Source: an uncultured Sutterella sp. (GTDB lineage: Bacteria > Pseudomonadota > Gammaproteobacteria > Burkholderiales > Burkholderiaceae_F). Taken from it: a DNA stretch of 64,000 nt. Below the pieces are notes generated by a model. It was not told the origin of the DNA. It saw only the letters and a list, made by a program, of their open reading frames with translations, and searched no databases. Of the stretch, positions 22,727 to 31,758 are shown one piece after another. Location: the NCBI GenBank assembly GCA_900754475.1, contig CAAECY010000046.1, positions 1 through 64,000 on the forward strand. Reading direction: 5' to 3'. Position 1 is the first letter of the stretch; the number at the start of each line of letters is the position of its first letter. The position numbers and the translations under genes are program-made.

Positions 22727-24262
22727 TTAGTCGTGCGCGCGGGCGGCCTTCGCGAACTCGATCGTGCGGCGTTCGTTGAGCGCTTCGTTCACGACTTCGA
22801 CGTCGCTGAAGTGGTGACGAACACCCGCCGTCTCCTGATAGTCTTCGTGCCCTTTGCCCGCAACGAGAACGACGTCCTCGGGAGCCGCTTCGAGCATCGC
22901 GCGAAGAATGGCTTCGCGACGATCGATCGCGCACTCGGCCCCGGGCGCCCCCGCGAGCACGTCGCGGGCGATGGCTTCGGGGTCTTCCGAGCGCGGGTTG
23001 TCGCTCGTGACGAGCACGCGGTCCGCCAACCGGACGGCCGCCGCCCCCATCATCGGGCGCTTGCCCGGGTCGCGGTCGCCGCCGCAGCCGAAGACCGCCC
23101 AGAGGCGGCCGCCGCGGTGTTCCGCGATCGGGCGCAGGCTTTCGAGCGCCTTTTCCAAGGCGTCGGGCGTGTGACTGTAGTCGACGACCGCAAGGGGCGT
23201 GCCCTCGCGCTCGATCATCTGCATGCGACCCGCAGGGGGCAAGAGAGCGCCCAGGTGCGGGAGCACCGCTTCGAGAGGAACGCCCGCGGCGAGCACCGCC
23301 GCCGCGGCTTCAAGCAGGTTCGAAACGTTGAAGTCGCCCGCGATGCGCGCTTCGACGGGATGCGCCGTGCCGTCGAGCACGAGCGAAAAACGCATGCCCG
23401 ATGCAAACGGCCGCACGTCGCGCGCTTCGACGCGGTGGCGGGCCCCTTCGAGCGTGCGTCCTTCGAGGCTCGTCGTCCAGAGTTCGGCGCCCGACGCAAG
23501 CGCCGCCTTCGCCATGCGCGCCCCTTCGGGGTCGTCGGCGTTCACCACCGCGGCCTTGAGGCCCGGCCACGCGAAAAGGCGCGCCTTCGCTTCGGCGTAC
23601 GCGTCCATCGTGCCGTGGTAGTCGAGGTGGTCGCGCGTGAGATTCGTAAAGACGGCAACGTCGACCTTCGTCCCCGAAAGGCGCCCCTGAACGAGCCCGA
23701 TCGAACTCGCTTCGACCGCGAAGGCTTCGGCCCCCGCGGCGACGAGGTCGGCCGCAACCCCCTGGAAGGACACCGCGTCGGGCGTCGTGAGTCCGGGCAC
23801 TTCAAAGCGCATGCCGCCCAAGCGGCAGCCGATCGTACCGACGACGGCGCCCGGGCGACCCGCGCGCGTCATCAGTTCGGCGATCCAGTGCGTGGTCGTC
23901 GTCTTCCCGTTCGTACCCGTGACGGCAAAGCCCGTCATGCGGGCGGTCGGGTCGCCGTAAAAGCCCGCGGCGATTTCGCCCAAGCGCGCCGTGAGGTTTT
24001 CGGTCGCAAGCGACGCGATCGGATGCCGTTCGGGCGCCGCGGGGAGGCTTCCCGAATTTTCTTCGGGACGCTCCTCCAGGAGAACACCCGCCGCACCGCG
24101 GGCCATCGCCACGCGAATGTAGGTGCGCCCGTCGACGCGCGCCCCGGGGACGGCGACGAAAATGTCGCCGGGCTCCACCCGGCGGCTGTCGAGACGCAGG
24201 CGCGCCCCGTCGTGAGCGAGGCTCTTGAGCCACGCGAGAATTTCAGCGGTTGTTCGTTCCAT
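22727..24262 (-). CDS. murE: UDP-MurNAc-L-Ala-D-Glu:meso-diaminopimelate ligase
   Basis: Adds the third stem residue. 511 aa. It has DSRRVEPGDIFVAVPG, the P-loop VTGTNGKTTTTHW, NLTRDHLDYHGTMDAYA, DYSHTPDALEKAL, GCGGDRDPGKRPMM and the DNPRSEDP motif that marks meso-DAP specificity, so this organism should have A1-gamma peptidoglycan. AAAGGAAACGAC precedes the ATG at 24262. It lies 43 bases after ftsI. Confidence 0.97.
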   Translation of the reverse strand: MERTTAEILAWLKSLAHDGARLRLDSRRVEPGDIFVAVPGARVDGRTYIRVAMARGAAGVLLEERPEENSGSLPAAPERHPIASLATENLTARLGEIAAGFYGDPTARMTGFAVTGTNGKTTTTHWIAELMTRAGRPGAVVGTIGCRLGGMRFEVPGLTTPDAVSFQGVAADLVAAGAEAFAVEASSIGLVQGRLSGTKVDVAVFTNLTRDHLDYHGTMDAYAEAKARLFAWPGLKAAVVNADDPEGARMAKAALASGAELWTTSLEGRTLEGARHRVEARDVRPFASGMRFSLVLDGTAHPVEARIAGDFNVSNLLEAAAAVLAAGVPLEAVLPHLGALLPPAGRMQMIEREGTPLAVVDYSHTPDALEKALESLRPIAEHRGGRLWAVFGCGGDRDPGKRPMMGAAAVRLADRVLVTSDNPRSEDPEAIARDVLAGAPGAECAIDRREAILRAMLEAAPEDVVLVAGKGHEDYQETAGVRHHFSDVEVVNEALNERRTIEFAKAARAHD

Positions 24263-24305
24263 GTCGTTTCCTTTGGGTCGGATTCGGTCTTGTCGGCGGG
24301 GGTCT

Positions 24306-26123
24306 TCAGCGCTGCAGCTCGGAGAGGAACTTCCCCGACGCGAGCGTCGCGTCGTCGGGCGTCACCATGAGCGTGCGCAGGGTGCCGGCGGCCACCGCGT
24401 TGAATACGGGGGCCGCGGCGCGGCCGCCGAAGTGGCTGCCGCGTTTGGGTTCGTCGATCATGACGGCCACGATGAAGCGGGGCTGCACGGCGGGAACGAT
24501 CCCGACGAAACTCGCCACGGTGTCGTTCGTATAGCGGCCGTTTTTCACCTTGTTGGCCGTCCCCGTTTTGCCCGCGACGGAGTAGCCCGCCACTTTCATC
24601 TGCGAAGCCGTACCGCCGCGGCGCACGGTGTTCATCATCATGGCGCGGATCGATCGGACGGTTTCGGGCTTATACACCTGCTCGCCCTGCACGGGGCCCG
24701 CGTTCGGGTCGCGCTTGAAGAGCGTCAGATCGATCACGTCGCCGTTGCGCGCGAGCGCCGTGTAGGCGCGCACGAGCTGCATGAGGGAGACCGTCACGCC
24801 GTGGCCGTAGGAAATCGTCGCCTGTTCGATCGGACGCCACGACTTCGCGGGGCGCAGGCGCCCCGCGGTCGCCCCCGGGAACCCGATGTCGGGCGCGCGC
24901 CCGAAGCCGAGCGCCGAGTACATGTCCCAGAGCGTTTGCGGAGCGATTTCGAGCGCGATTTTCACCGTGCCGATGTTGGACGATTTCGAAACGATTTCGG
25001 CCACGGTAAGGAGCCCGTAGTCGTGCGTGTCGCCGATCGTGCGGTCGCCGATCGTGAGCTTCCCCGGGGCCGTCTGAATGGTGGTGAGGGGCTTCACGAT
25101 CCCCATGTCGAGCGCCTTGGCGATCGCAAAGGGTTTCATGGTCGAGCCCGGCTCGAACTGGTCCGTGAGGACGCGGTTGCGCACGCGTTCGAACTGCATC
25201 GTCGAGCGGTCGTTCGGGTCGTACGTGGGGGCGTTCACAAGCGCGAGGATTTCCCCGGTCGTCACGTCCGCCACGACGACGGCGCCCGCCTTGGCTTCCG
25301 TTTCTTCCATGGCCTTGCCGAGCGCTTCGTAGGCGATGAACTGCACGCGCGAGTCGATCGAGAGCGTGACGTCTTTGCCCGGCACCGCCTCTTTGGCCCA
25401 CACGTCGTCGACGATGCGCCCGATGCGGTCGCGAATGACGCGGCGCGCGCCCTGGTAGCCCGAGAGCTGTTCGTCGCAGGCGAGTTCGATCCCTTCCTGC
25501 CCGCGGTCGTCGCGCCCCGTAAAGCCCACGAGGTGCGCCATCACCGGACCGTCCGGATACTCGCGGAGCACTTCGGGCGAAATGCCGATCCCGGGAATGC
25601 CGAGCTCGCGCACGGCTTCCGCCGTCGCGATGTCGCGCATGCGCGAGAGGTAGACGAAGTTGCGCGAGGTGCTGTTCTCGATTCGGTACTTCACGTCGTC
25701 GTACGTCATCCCGAGCACGAACGCGAGCTTCGTCAGGTCTTCCTGCGTCGCCTTTTTGGCAAACGCGGGGTCCGCCCAGATGCTGCGCACGGGCTGGGAC
25801 GACGCGAGCACCACGCCGTTGCGGTCGAGAATTTCGCCGCGCGTTCCCGCGATGGAGAGCGTGCGCGCGTAGCGCGCCTCGCCCTGCCCCTGCAGAAAGT
25901 CGCTCGTCACGACCTGAAGCCAAAACGCCCGGAACGCGAGCAGGATGAAGGCCGTCACGATGATGAAGAACGTGAAGTACGTGCGCCAGCGCGGGATCGG
26001 GATGACGATCAGGGGGCTCGACGAATGCGTGGGCTCCGCCTTGCGGGCCGCGCGGTCGCGTCGGATCCCGTCTTCGATCGCGCGCAACAGAGCGGAAGCC
26101 ATGCGGCCGATGGGATTCCTCAC
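24306..26123 (-). CDS. ftsI: Septal transpeptidase FtsI (PBP3)
   Basis: Class B penicillin-binding protein that crosslinks septal peptidoglycan. 605 aa. It has a single N-terminal membrane anchor (YFTFFIIVTAFILLAFRAFW), the RGEILDRNG dimerisation-domain motif, SxxK as EPGSTMKPF, SxN as SKSSNIG and KTG as AGKTGTANK. The start is a GTG at 26123 that overlaps the ftsL stop (GTGA) with AGAGGAGGG upstream. The frame continues further upstream only by running through ftsL in another frame. Confidence 0.97.
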   Translation of the reverse strand: MRNPIGRMASALLRAIEDGIRRDRAARKAEPTHSSSPLIVIPIPRWRTYFTFFIIVTAFILLAFRAFWLQVVTSDFLQGQGEARYARTLSIAGTRGEILDRNGVVLASSQPVRSIWADPAFAKKATQEDLTKLAFVLGMTYDDVKYRIENSTSRNFVYLSRMRDIATAEAVRELGIPGIGISPEVLREYPDGPVMAHLVGFTGRDDRGQEGIELACDEQLSGYQGARRVIRDRIGRIVDDVWAKEAVPGKDVTLSIDSRVQFIAYEALGKAMEETEAKAGAVVVADVTTGEILALVNAPTYDPNDRSTMQFERVRNRVLTDQFEPGSTMKPFAIAKALDMGIVKPLTTIQTAPGKLTIGDRTIGDTHDYGLLTVAEIVSKSSNIGTVKIALEIAPQTLWDMYSALGFGRAPDIGFPGATAGRLRPAKSWRPIEQATISYGHGVTVSLMQLVRAYTALARNGDVIDLTLFKRDPNAGPVQGEQVYKPETVRSIRAMMMNTVRRGGTASQMKVAGYSVAGKTGTANKVKNGRYTNDTVASFVGIVPAVQPRFIVAVMIDEPKRGSHFGGRAAAPVFNAVAAGTLRTLMVTPDDATLASGKFLSELQR

Positions 26124-26527
26124 GATTTGGCCCTCCTCTGACGCTTGGCGCGCTGCGCTTCGAGTTTCGCGCGGCGTTCGGCCTGCGCGGCCGCTTCGGC
26201 GGCGATGCGTGCCTTCGTTTCTTCGGAAAGAACGACGGTGCCGTCTTTGGCCCGAACGAGCGTCACGGTGTTGTCGCCCGTGGCGCCCTTGAGGCCGAGC
26301 TCGCGCGCGCCCGCGACGATGCTCCCGGGCAGCGACGCGCGCCGAACCTTCATCTGAAGTTCGGCCTGGTCGTCCTGAAGTTTGCGCGCCGTGTCGAGTT
26401 CGCGCTCGTGCGCGACGAACACCTGACGCGTACGGTAGTGCAGGTCGACGAGCGAGAGCGCGCTCACGAAAAGCGCGAACCCGAGCACCGCCACCCACAC
26501 GAGTTCGATCGGCGAGGTGCGGCTCAT
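26120..26527 (-). CDS. ftsL: Cell division protein FtsL
   Basis: Small bitopic divisome protein that acts with FtsB and FtsQ. 135 aa from the ATG at 26527. It has a short cytoplasmic start (MSRTSPIEL), one membrane segment (VWVAVLGFALFVSALSLVDL), then a heptad-rich periplasmic coiled coil. The last 30 or so residues are Ala/Lys/Arg-rich (AEAAAQAERRAKLEAQRAKR), an extension beyond most FtsL proteins. GAGGTG lies 6 bases before the start, inside the rsmH stop region. Confidence 0.93.
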   Translation of the reverse strand: MSRTSPIELVWVAVLGFALFVSALSLVDLHYRTRQVFVAHERELDTARKLQDDQAELQMKVRRASLPGSIVAGARELGLKGATGDNTVTLVRAKDGTVVLSEETKARIAAEAAAQAERRAKLEAQRAKRQRRAKS

Positions 26528-26529
26528 CG

Positions 26530-27495
26530 TTACACCTCGATGTTCGTCCAGGGTTCGGCCGTGCGCGTGCCCGCACGCAAGATGGCGGAGCGCGCCCGCG
26601 GGTTCGCGGCGCACTCGGCTTCGCTCGGTCGGATGCGTTCGACCTCGACGAAAGCGGGCTTCGGAAGCCGGGAGGCGGGAATCGGCAGACGCGGATCGAG
26701 GTCGCGCTCGGGATGCGCGGCACGATCGAAGAAGCGCTTCACGATGCGGTCTTCGAGCGAATGGAAACTGATGACGGCCAGGCGCCCCTCGGGCGCAAGC
26801 AGACGCCCCGCGGCGTTCAAAGCGGTGCGCAGTTCCTCGAGCTCGCGGTTCACCTCGATGCGAATCGCCTGGAAGGTTCGCGTCGCGGGGTGCTGGCCCA
26901 TGTCCTTTTTGTTGCGCGGCACGACCGAGGCGACGAGGTCCGCAAGGTCGCCCGTCGTCGCAAAGGGCTTTTCCGCGCGGCGCGCGACGATCGCGCGGGC
27001 AATGGGCCCGGCGAAGCGCTCTTCGCCGTAGAGGTCGATCACGCGTCGGATGGTTTTTTCATCGGTCGTATTGAGCCACTCCGCGGCCGTCACGCCCGTC
27101 GTCGTATCCATGCGCATGTCGAGCGGCCCCTCGAAGCGGAAGGAAAACCCGCGCGAAGCGTCGTCGATCTGCGGCGAGGAGACGCCGATATCGAGAAAGA
27201 CCCCGTCCACTTCGCCCGCGGCAACACCGAGGCGCGCGAGTTCTTCGGCCATCGTCGAAAAAGGCGCGTGCACGATGCGAAAACGCGCGTCGTCGATCTC
27301 GGCCGCGGCGCGCACGGCTTCCGGATCGCGGTCGAACGCGATCAACCGGCCTTCGGGAGCGAGCTTGGCGAGAATGCGGCGGCTGTGGCCGCCTCGGCCG
27401 AACGTGCCGTCGACGTAGAGGCCGTCGGGACGGGTGACGAGCGCCTCGGGCGACTCCTCGCCGAGAACGGAAAGATGAACGAAAGGCTCGGCCAT
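26530..27495 (-). CDS. rsmH: 16S rRNA m4C1402 methyltransferase RsmH
   Basis: SAM-dependent N4-methyltransferase acting on 16S rRNA C1402. 321 aa from the ATG at 27495. It has HLSVLGEE at the start, the SAM site [35 protein letters not shown], and [15 protein letters not shown] near the end. It is second in the dcw cluster, 145 bases after mraZ. Confidence 0.97.
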   Translation of the reverse strand: MAEPFVHLSVLGEESPEALVTRPDGLYVDGTFGRGGHSRRILAKLAPEGRLIAFDRDPEAVRAAAEIDDARFRIVHAPFSTMAEELARLGVAAGEVDGVFLDIGVSSPQIDDASRGFSFRFEGPLDMRMDTTTGVTAAEWLNTTDEKTIRRVIDLYGEERFAGPIARAIVARRAEKPFATTGDLADLVASVVPRNKKDMGQHPATRTFQAIRIEVNRELEELRTALNAAGRLLAPEGRLAVISFHSLEDRIVKRFFDRAAHPERDLDPRLPIPASRLPKPAFVEVERIRPSEAECAANPRARSAILRAGTRTAEPWTNIEV

Positions 27496-27602
27496 GACGA
27501 TAAGCTTTGCTTTGTGGGAAGTTTCGGGCGGGCAAGCGAGGGAACGTGCGAAAAACGGTGCGGCAAAGAGCCCCGAACGGGCGTCCCGCCATCCGAAGAG
27601 AG

Positions 27603-27632
27603 GCTTTCGGCCGGAAAACCATGGCCGAAAGC
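27603..27632. repeat. Perfect inverted repeat between mraZ and rsmH
   Basis: GCTTTCGGCC and GGCCGAAAGC face each other across a 10-base loop in the 145-base mraZ-rsmH gap. There is no T run on the coding strand, so it does not look like a simple terminator. It could act as an mRNA stabiliser or processing site. Confidence 0.55.
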
Positions 27633-27640
27633 GGGCTTCG

Positions 27641-28063
27641 TCAAAAAACGAAGTCCGCCGCGTCGAGACCCGCCGCCAGGTCTTGAGCTTCGCGCTCAAG
27701 CAGCGCCGCGCGGTCCCAGAGTTCGAAGTGCGTCCCGACGCCCACAAGCGCCGCTTCGCGCGACAAACCCGCCAACGTTCTCAGATCCGCCGGAATCAAA
27801 AGACGCCCCGCGGCGTCCCAATTCACTTCGACGGCACTGCCCAACACAAAGCGCACCAAAGCCCTCGCCGAGTGCGGCAGGCACCTGAGCGCCTCGCACT
27901 TCTCCTCCCAGACGGGCGTCGGATAAATCACCAGACAGCCGTCGGGATGACGGGTGACGACCACGCCGCCCTCCGACTCGGCGCGCAACGCCTCCCGATG
28001 CCGCGCGGGCACCGAAAGACGCCCTTTGGCGTCGAGCACGAGAAGCGAGGTTCCCTGATACAC
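27641..28063 (-). CDS. mraZ: Transcriptional regulator MraZ
   Basis: AbrB-fold ring-forming regulator of the dcw cluster, associated with the nucleoid. 140 aa from a GTG at 28063 that begins [19 protein letters not shown], matching the usual start. The second copy of the repeat is at [16 protein letters not shown]. The frame stays open to 28177, but that part would run into the operator and has no MraZ similarity. Three operator repeats lie 110-135 bases upstream, as expected for autoregulation. Confidence 0.93.
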   Translation of the reverse strand: MYQGTSLLVLDAKGRLSVPARHREALRAESEGGVVVTRHPDGCLVIYPTPVWEEKCEALRCLPHSARALVRFVLGSAVEVNWDAAGRLLIPADLRTLAGLSREAALVGVGTHFELWDRAALLEREAQDLAAGLDAADFVF

Positions 28064-28172
28064 GTACTTTGCGTCCCGAAATCGTTGCGGTCCGATCCGC
28101 AAAAATCTGTTGCCCTCTTCGGGAAGGACGACCCGTCCGCGGATTCTTCCGCGGCACGGCATTCCGTACGAT

Positions 28173-28197
28173 CCCACTTAACCCCACATTTTCCCAC
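28173..28197 (-). promoter_or_regulatory. MraZ box: three GTGGG repeats 10 bases apart
   Basis: On the minus strand the repeats read GTGGGAAAAT, GTGGGGTTAA and GTGGGA. The GTGGG cores are at 28193-28197, 28183-28187 and 28173-28177, exactly one helical turn apart. This is the known MraZ operator layout (TGGGN repeated every 10 bases) upstream of the mraZ start. Confidence 0.9.
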
Positions 28198-28375
28198 AAA
28201 CGGGCGAATCGGGAACGGCCTAATGGGCGCGGGACAAGATTCGGACACACTTTTGCCGGAGCCCGAAAATCGGGCGTTTTCGGGAAGCGTTTCTCGGGAT
28301 GTTTCCGGGCTCTTTCGAAAACAACGCGAACCGAACAAAGCCCGAACACCATTCGAAAAATTCGGACGCAACGAT

Positions 28376-28417
28376 TGAAAAAAAAGCACCCGACGTCCTC
28401 GGACGTCGGGTGCTTCT
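28376..28417 (-). terminator. Terminator after rnpB
   Basis: AGCACCCGACGTCC and GGACGTCGGGTGCT form a long stem, followed on the minus strand by TTTTTTTTC. It sits just beyond the 3' end of RNase P RNA. Confidence 0.9.
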
Positions 28418-28426
28418 CGGAGTTCG

Positions 28427-28750
28427 TGTGCAGCGGGACTCCCTCTGTAAGCCGGATTATGTTCGCGTCCCCGAAGGAACGCGCGGCGGTCATTCGTCTA
28501 GGACGGCGTTCGCACGCCGCCTCAAGCCATCTACCCGCAACCGGACCGGGCCGGTCCATTGGCTGCCTATTTGATGTTGCTCCCCGTAGAGATTGCCCGT
28601 TTCACCCGACCCGAAGTCGGCTCGTCTCTGTTGCTCTGATCCTCGCCTCGCGGCGGACAGGTGTTACCTGCTACGGCGCCCTGCGGAGTCCGGACTTTCC
28701 TCCCGCGGCATGAAGCCGCCGACGACAGCCCGAAGAACTCCCGCTGCAGG
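28427..28750 (-). ncRNA. rnpB: RNase P RNA (M1 RNA), bacterial type A
   Basis: Catalytic RNA that trims tRNA 5' leaders. The minus strand contains the conserved core GAGGAAAGTCCGGACTCC near the 5' end and the matching ATAATCCGGCTTACAGAGG near the 3' end. The ends pair as P1 (TGCAGCGGGA with TCCCGCTGCA). The length of about 320 bases is typical. A promoter lies directly upstream and a strong terminator downstream. The exact ends are estimates from P1 pairing. Confidence 0.93.
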
Positions 28751-28756
28751 GCGTGC

Positions 28757-28785
28757 ACTTTAGCCGTTTTTCCCGCGCCCTTCAA
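28757..28785 (-). promoter_or_regulatory. Sigma-70 promoter of rnpB
   Basis: On the minus strand TTGAAG (28785-28780), 17 bases, then TAAAGT (28762-28757). This predicts a transcript start near 28750, where the P1 helix of rnpB begins. Confidence 0.7.
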
Positions 28786-28914
28786 GGGCGGGGCGCGACT
28801 TTTGCAATTTCGGTCCCCGCGTGCTCGCGCGCGTCGGGGCGGGTTGTGGGAAAATGAGCGGTCCTTTTTTTCCTTTTGCGGGACGCGTATCTACAGCGTC
28901 CCTCGAACCTCACC

Positions 28915-30081
28915 ATGACCCCCTTCAAGATTGTGCGGGCGGCCGCGGCCGTCGGTGCGGCGTTGGCGTCGCTTTCGGCCCAAGCGGGCTTTTTCTCCAA
29001 TGCACTCGAGGCCGTTGCGGACACGACCCCGGCCGGCCTCGTGCGTCCCTCCTCGGAACGCCCGGGCGACTGGAAGAGCTTCTGGGCCGACTCGAAGGAA
29101 GGGGCCGACTTCATCATGAAGAACGGCAACGACCTCCTCGTCGCTCCGGTCTACACGAACCATCCCCGTTGGGCCTGGGAGCAGCGCGACGAAGAAAACG
29201 GCTGGCCCTTCGGCATGGGGCTCGCGCGTCAGGTGATCGACGAGCGCGGCAACGAACGCATGTTCTTCGTGACGGCCTTCGTCGACTCCAACTACCAGGT
29301 TGAGCCCATGGTGGGTTACTCGTGGGTGGCGCGCTACCCGATCGGCAACACCGGTCTGCACTGGGGTGCGGGCTACCTCGCGGGCTTCACGATGCGCGCG
29401 GACTACATGTGGCTGCCGTGCCCGCTGCCGCTGCCCGTTGCCAAGATCGGCTCGGATACGGTGAGCTTTTACGGCGCCTTCATTCCCTTTACGAACGTTT
29501 TCTTCTTCTACTCGAGCATCACGGTCGACAACGCGAAGCGCCGCGACGATCCGCTGCCCGCGACGAGCCCCTTCGCCAAGCACGCGAACCTCCTCTACGG
29601 GAGCTACGGCTGGAGCTACGCCGACAACGGCGAAGAGTATTCGCCCAACACGATCAAGAACGACGCCGTCTGGAATGTCGGCCTTCGTCGCTACTCGGGC
29701 CGCCACTGGCAGACCGACCTCAAGTACCGCAAGAACTCCTACGACTTCAAGACGGTTTCGGGTCGCACCCGCTCGATGGATCTGGAGACCTACAGCCTCA
29801 CCGTCGCCTACAACCTCGACGTGACGAAGACCTTCCGACTCTTCGCGGGTGCGGGCGTGGGTTACTCGCGCCTCGAAGCGCCGAATATTTCCGATACGAG
29901 CATCCACCCGGCGACGACCCTCGGCTTTACCTGGGCCTTCACGGACCGCATCTACCTCACGGGCAGCATGGATACGAACATCTCGCGCTTCGGGGACGGC
30001 CTTGATGCCGAACGCGACGTGCGTCCGACGCTGCGTCCGATGCCGACCGACTTCACGCTCGGCCTCGGTATCGCGTTCTAA
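28915..30081 (+). CDS. PagP-like lipid A palmitoyltransferase fused to a second C-terminal beta-barrel
   Basis: 388 aa. Residues 1-24 are a signal peptide ending SAQA. Residues about 50-205 resemble PagP, the outer-membrane enzyme that moves palmitate from phospholipid to lipid A: an amphipathic helix ([15 protein letters not shown]), then [47 protein letters not shown] and FTNVFFFY. The three PagP catalytic residues can be placed as His83 (NHPRWAW), Asp124 and Ser125 (FVDSN). Residues about 220-388 are not PagP. They show alternating-residue strands ([49 protein letters not shown]) and end LGLGIAF with the terminal Phe of outer-membrane barrels. PagP alone is about 160 residues. The function of the second barrel is unknown. 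Confidence 0.75.
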   Translation: MTPFKIVRAAAAVGAALASLSAQAGFFSNALEAVADTTPAGLVRPSSERPGDWKSFWADSKEGADFIMKNGNDLLVAPVYTNHPRWAWEQRDEENGWPFGMGLARQVIDERGNERMFFVTAFVDSNYQVEPMVGYSWVARYPIGNTGLHWGAGYLAGFTMRADYMWLPCPLPLPVAKIGSDTVSFYGAFIPFTNVFFFYSSITVDNAKRRDDPLPATSPFAKHANLLYGSYGWSYADNGEEYSPNTIKNDAVWNVGLRRYSGRHWQTDLKYRKNSYDFKTVSGRTRSMDLETYSLTVAYNLDVTKTFRLFAGAGVGYSRLEAPNISDTSIHPATTLGFTWAFTDRIYLTGSMDTNISRFGDGLDAERDVRPTLRPMPTDFTLGLGIAF

Positions 30082-30105
30082 GAATCGCACCGCGACCATC
30101 CCAAG

Positions 30106-30149
30106 CGGCGCGCTCTTTCCCGACGGGAAGGCGCGCCGTTTTTCTTTTT
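30106..30149 (+). terminator. Terminator after the PagP fusion gene
   Basis: CGGCGCGC and GCGCGCCG form a stem followed by TTTTTCTTTTT, 25 bases after the stop. Confidence 0.88.
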
Positions 30150-30299
30150 CGGGAGACCTTCGGGCTTACTCTTAACGCTCGATTCAGAGCGGACCGCTAC
30201 AATGCGGGCACTTTCCCGCGCCCGCCGTGCTCGTCGCCCGATTCGCACCGAGCCGCGTCGGACCGACCCCTATTTTTCTCATGCTTTGGGAGCACAACG

Positions 30300-31580
30300 A
30301 TGGATCACAATCAGGAACTCTTCGACCGCGCGCAGAAGGTCATCCCCGGCGGCGTCAACTCGCCCGTGCGAGCCTTCCGTTCCGTGGGCGGCGCCCCGCG
30401 CTTCATTGAACGCGCCAAGGGCCCCTACATGTGGGACGCCGAAGGCAAGTCCTACATCGACTACGTCTGCTCCTGGGGTCCGATGATCCTCGGCCACAAC
30501 AACGACGACGTCGTCGCCGCCGTCAAGGAAGCGGTCGAGCGCGGCATCTCCTTCGGTGCGGCCACGGAAGCCGAAATCGTCATCGCCGAAGAAATCCGCA
30601 AGCTCGTGCCCGCCATGGAAGAAGTTCGCCTCGTGAGCTCGGGCACCGAAGCGGGCATGTCCGCCATTCGTCTCGCCCGCGGCTACACGGGTCGCGACAA
30701 GATCGTGAAGTTCGAAGGGTGCTACCACGGCCACTCCGACTCCCTCCTCGTGAAGGCGGGTTCGGGCCTTCTCACCTTCGGCAATCCCTCCTCCTCGGGC
30801 GTTCCCGCTTCCGTCACGGAACACACGCTCGTGCTCGAATACAACAACCCGCAGCAGCTCGAAGAAGCCTTCGCGCGCTACGGCGACGAAATCGCCTGCG
30901 TGATCGTCGAAGCCGTGGCGGGCAACATGAATCTCGTGCGCGCGACGCCCGAATTCATCCGCACGATGCGCGAACTCTGCACGAAGCACGGGGCGCTTCT
31001 CATCGTCGACGAAGTGATGACGGGTTTCCGCGTTGCCCTGGGCGGCGCTCAGTCGCTCTACGGCGTCACCCCCGACATCACGATGCTCGGCAAGGTGATC
31101 GGCGGCGGCATGCCCGTGGCGGCCTTCGGCGCTCGCGCCGACATCATGCAGAAGATCGCTCCGTGCGGTCCCGTCTATCAGGCGGGCACGCTCTCCGGCA
31201 ACCCCGTGGCCGTCGCCTGCGGCATGGCCACGCTCAAGCAGATCCAGCGTCCGGGCTTCTACGACGAACTCTCCGCTCAGACGAGCAAGCTCACGGCCGG
31301 CCTCACCGAAGCCGCGCGCGAAGCGGGCGTTCCCTTCTGCGCCGACAGCGTGGGCGGCATGTTCGGGATCTACTTCCTCGACGAAAAGCCCCGCGGCTTT
31401 GCCGACGTCATGAAGGCCGACCAGGCCCGCTTCGGCCGTTGGTTCCATGAAATGCTCGAACTCGGCTGCTACTTCGCTCCCTCGACCTTCGAGGCGGGCT
31501 TCGTCTCGATCACGCACACCGACGACGTGATCGCGAAGACCGTCGAGGCCGCGCGCGAAGCGTTCGCCAAGGTGGCCTAA
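30300..31580 (+). CDS. hemL: Glutamate-1-semialdehyde 2,1-aminomutase
   Basis: PLP enzyme that makes 5-aminolevulinate from glutamate-1-semialdehyde in the C5 route to haem. 426 aa, full length. It has [15 protein letters not shown] at the start, [18 protein letters not shown], the PLP-contact [10 protein letters not shown] and the Schiff-base lysine in [22 protein letters not shown] precedes the ATG, and TACAAT at 30198-30203 is a possible -10 element. It appears to be a single-gene unit between two terminators. Confidence 0.97.
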   Translation: MDHNQELFDRAQKVIPGGVNSPVRAFRSVGGAPRFIERAKGPYMWDAEGKSYIDYVCSWGPMILGHNNDDVVAAVKEAVERGISFGAATEAEIVIAEEIRKLVPAMEEVRLVSSGTEAGMSAIRLARGYTGRDKIVKFEGCYHGHSDSLLVKAGSGLLTFGNPSSSGVPASVTEHTLVLEYNNPQQLEEAFARYGDEIACVIVEAVAGNMNLVRATPEFIRTMRELCTKHGALLIVDEVMTGFRVALGGAQSLYGVTPDITMLGKVIGGGMPVAAFGARADIMQKIAPCGPVYQAGTLSGNPVAVACGMATLKQIQRPGFYDELSAQTSKLTAGLTEAAREAGVPFCADSVGGMFGIYFLDEKPRGFADVMKADQARFGRWFHEMLELGCYFAPSTFEAGFVSITHTDDVIAKTVEAAREAFAKVA

Positions 31581-31590
31581 TCGCCCCGAC

Positions 31591-31626
31591 AGGCGCGCGA
31601 CAACCGAACGGGTCGCGCGCCTTTTT
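31591..31626 (+). terminator. Terminator after hemL
   Basis: AGGCGCGCGAC and GTCGCGCGCCT pair perfectly and run into TTTTT, about 11 bases after the stop. Confidence 0.9.
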
Positions 31627-31758
31627 CGTGCCCGTCGGCAACGTTTCGTTTCCACGTCACCGGAGCGCGGACCCTTGCGACGCGCAAGCGTCCTGTTCTA
31701 CGCTTGACGGACACGAACGAATCCCGATTTCCCTGTAAGCCTGGTAAACCCTTCCGTC

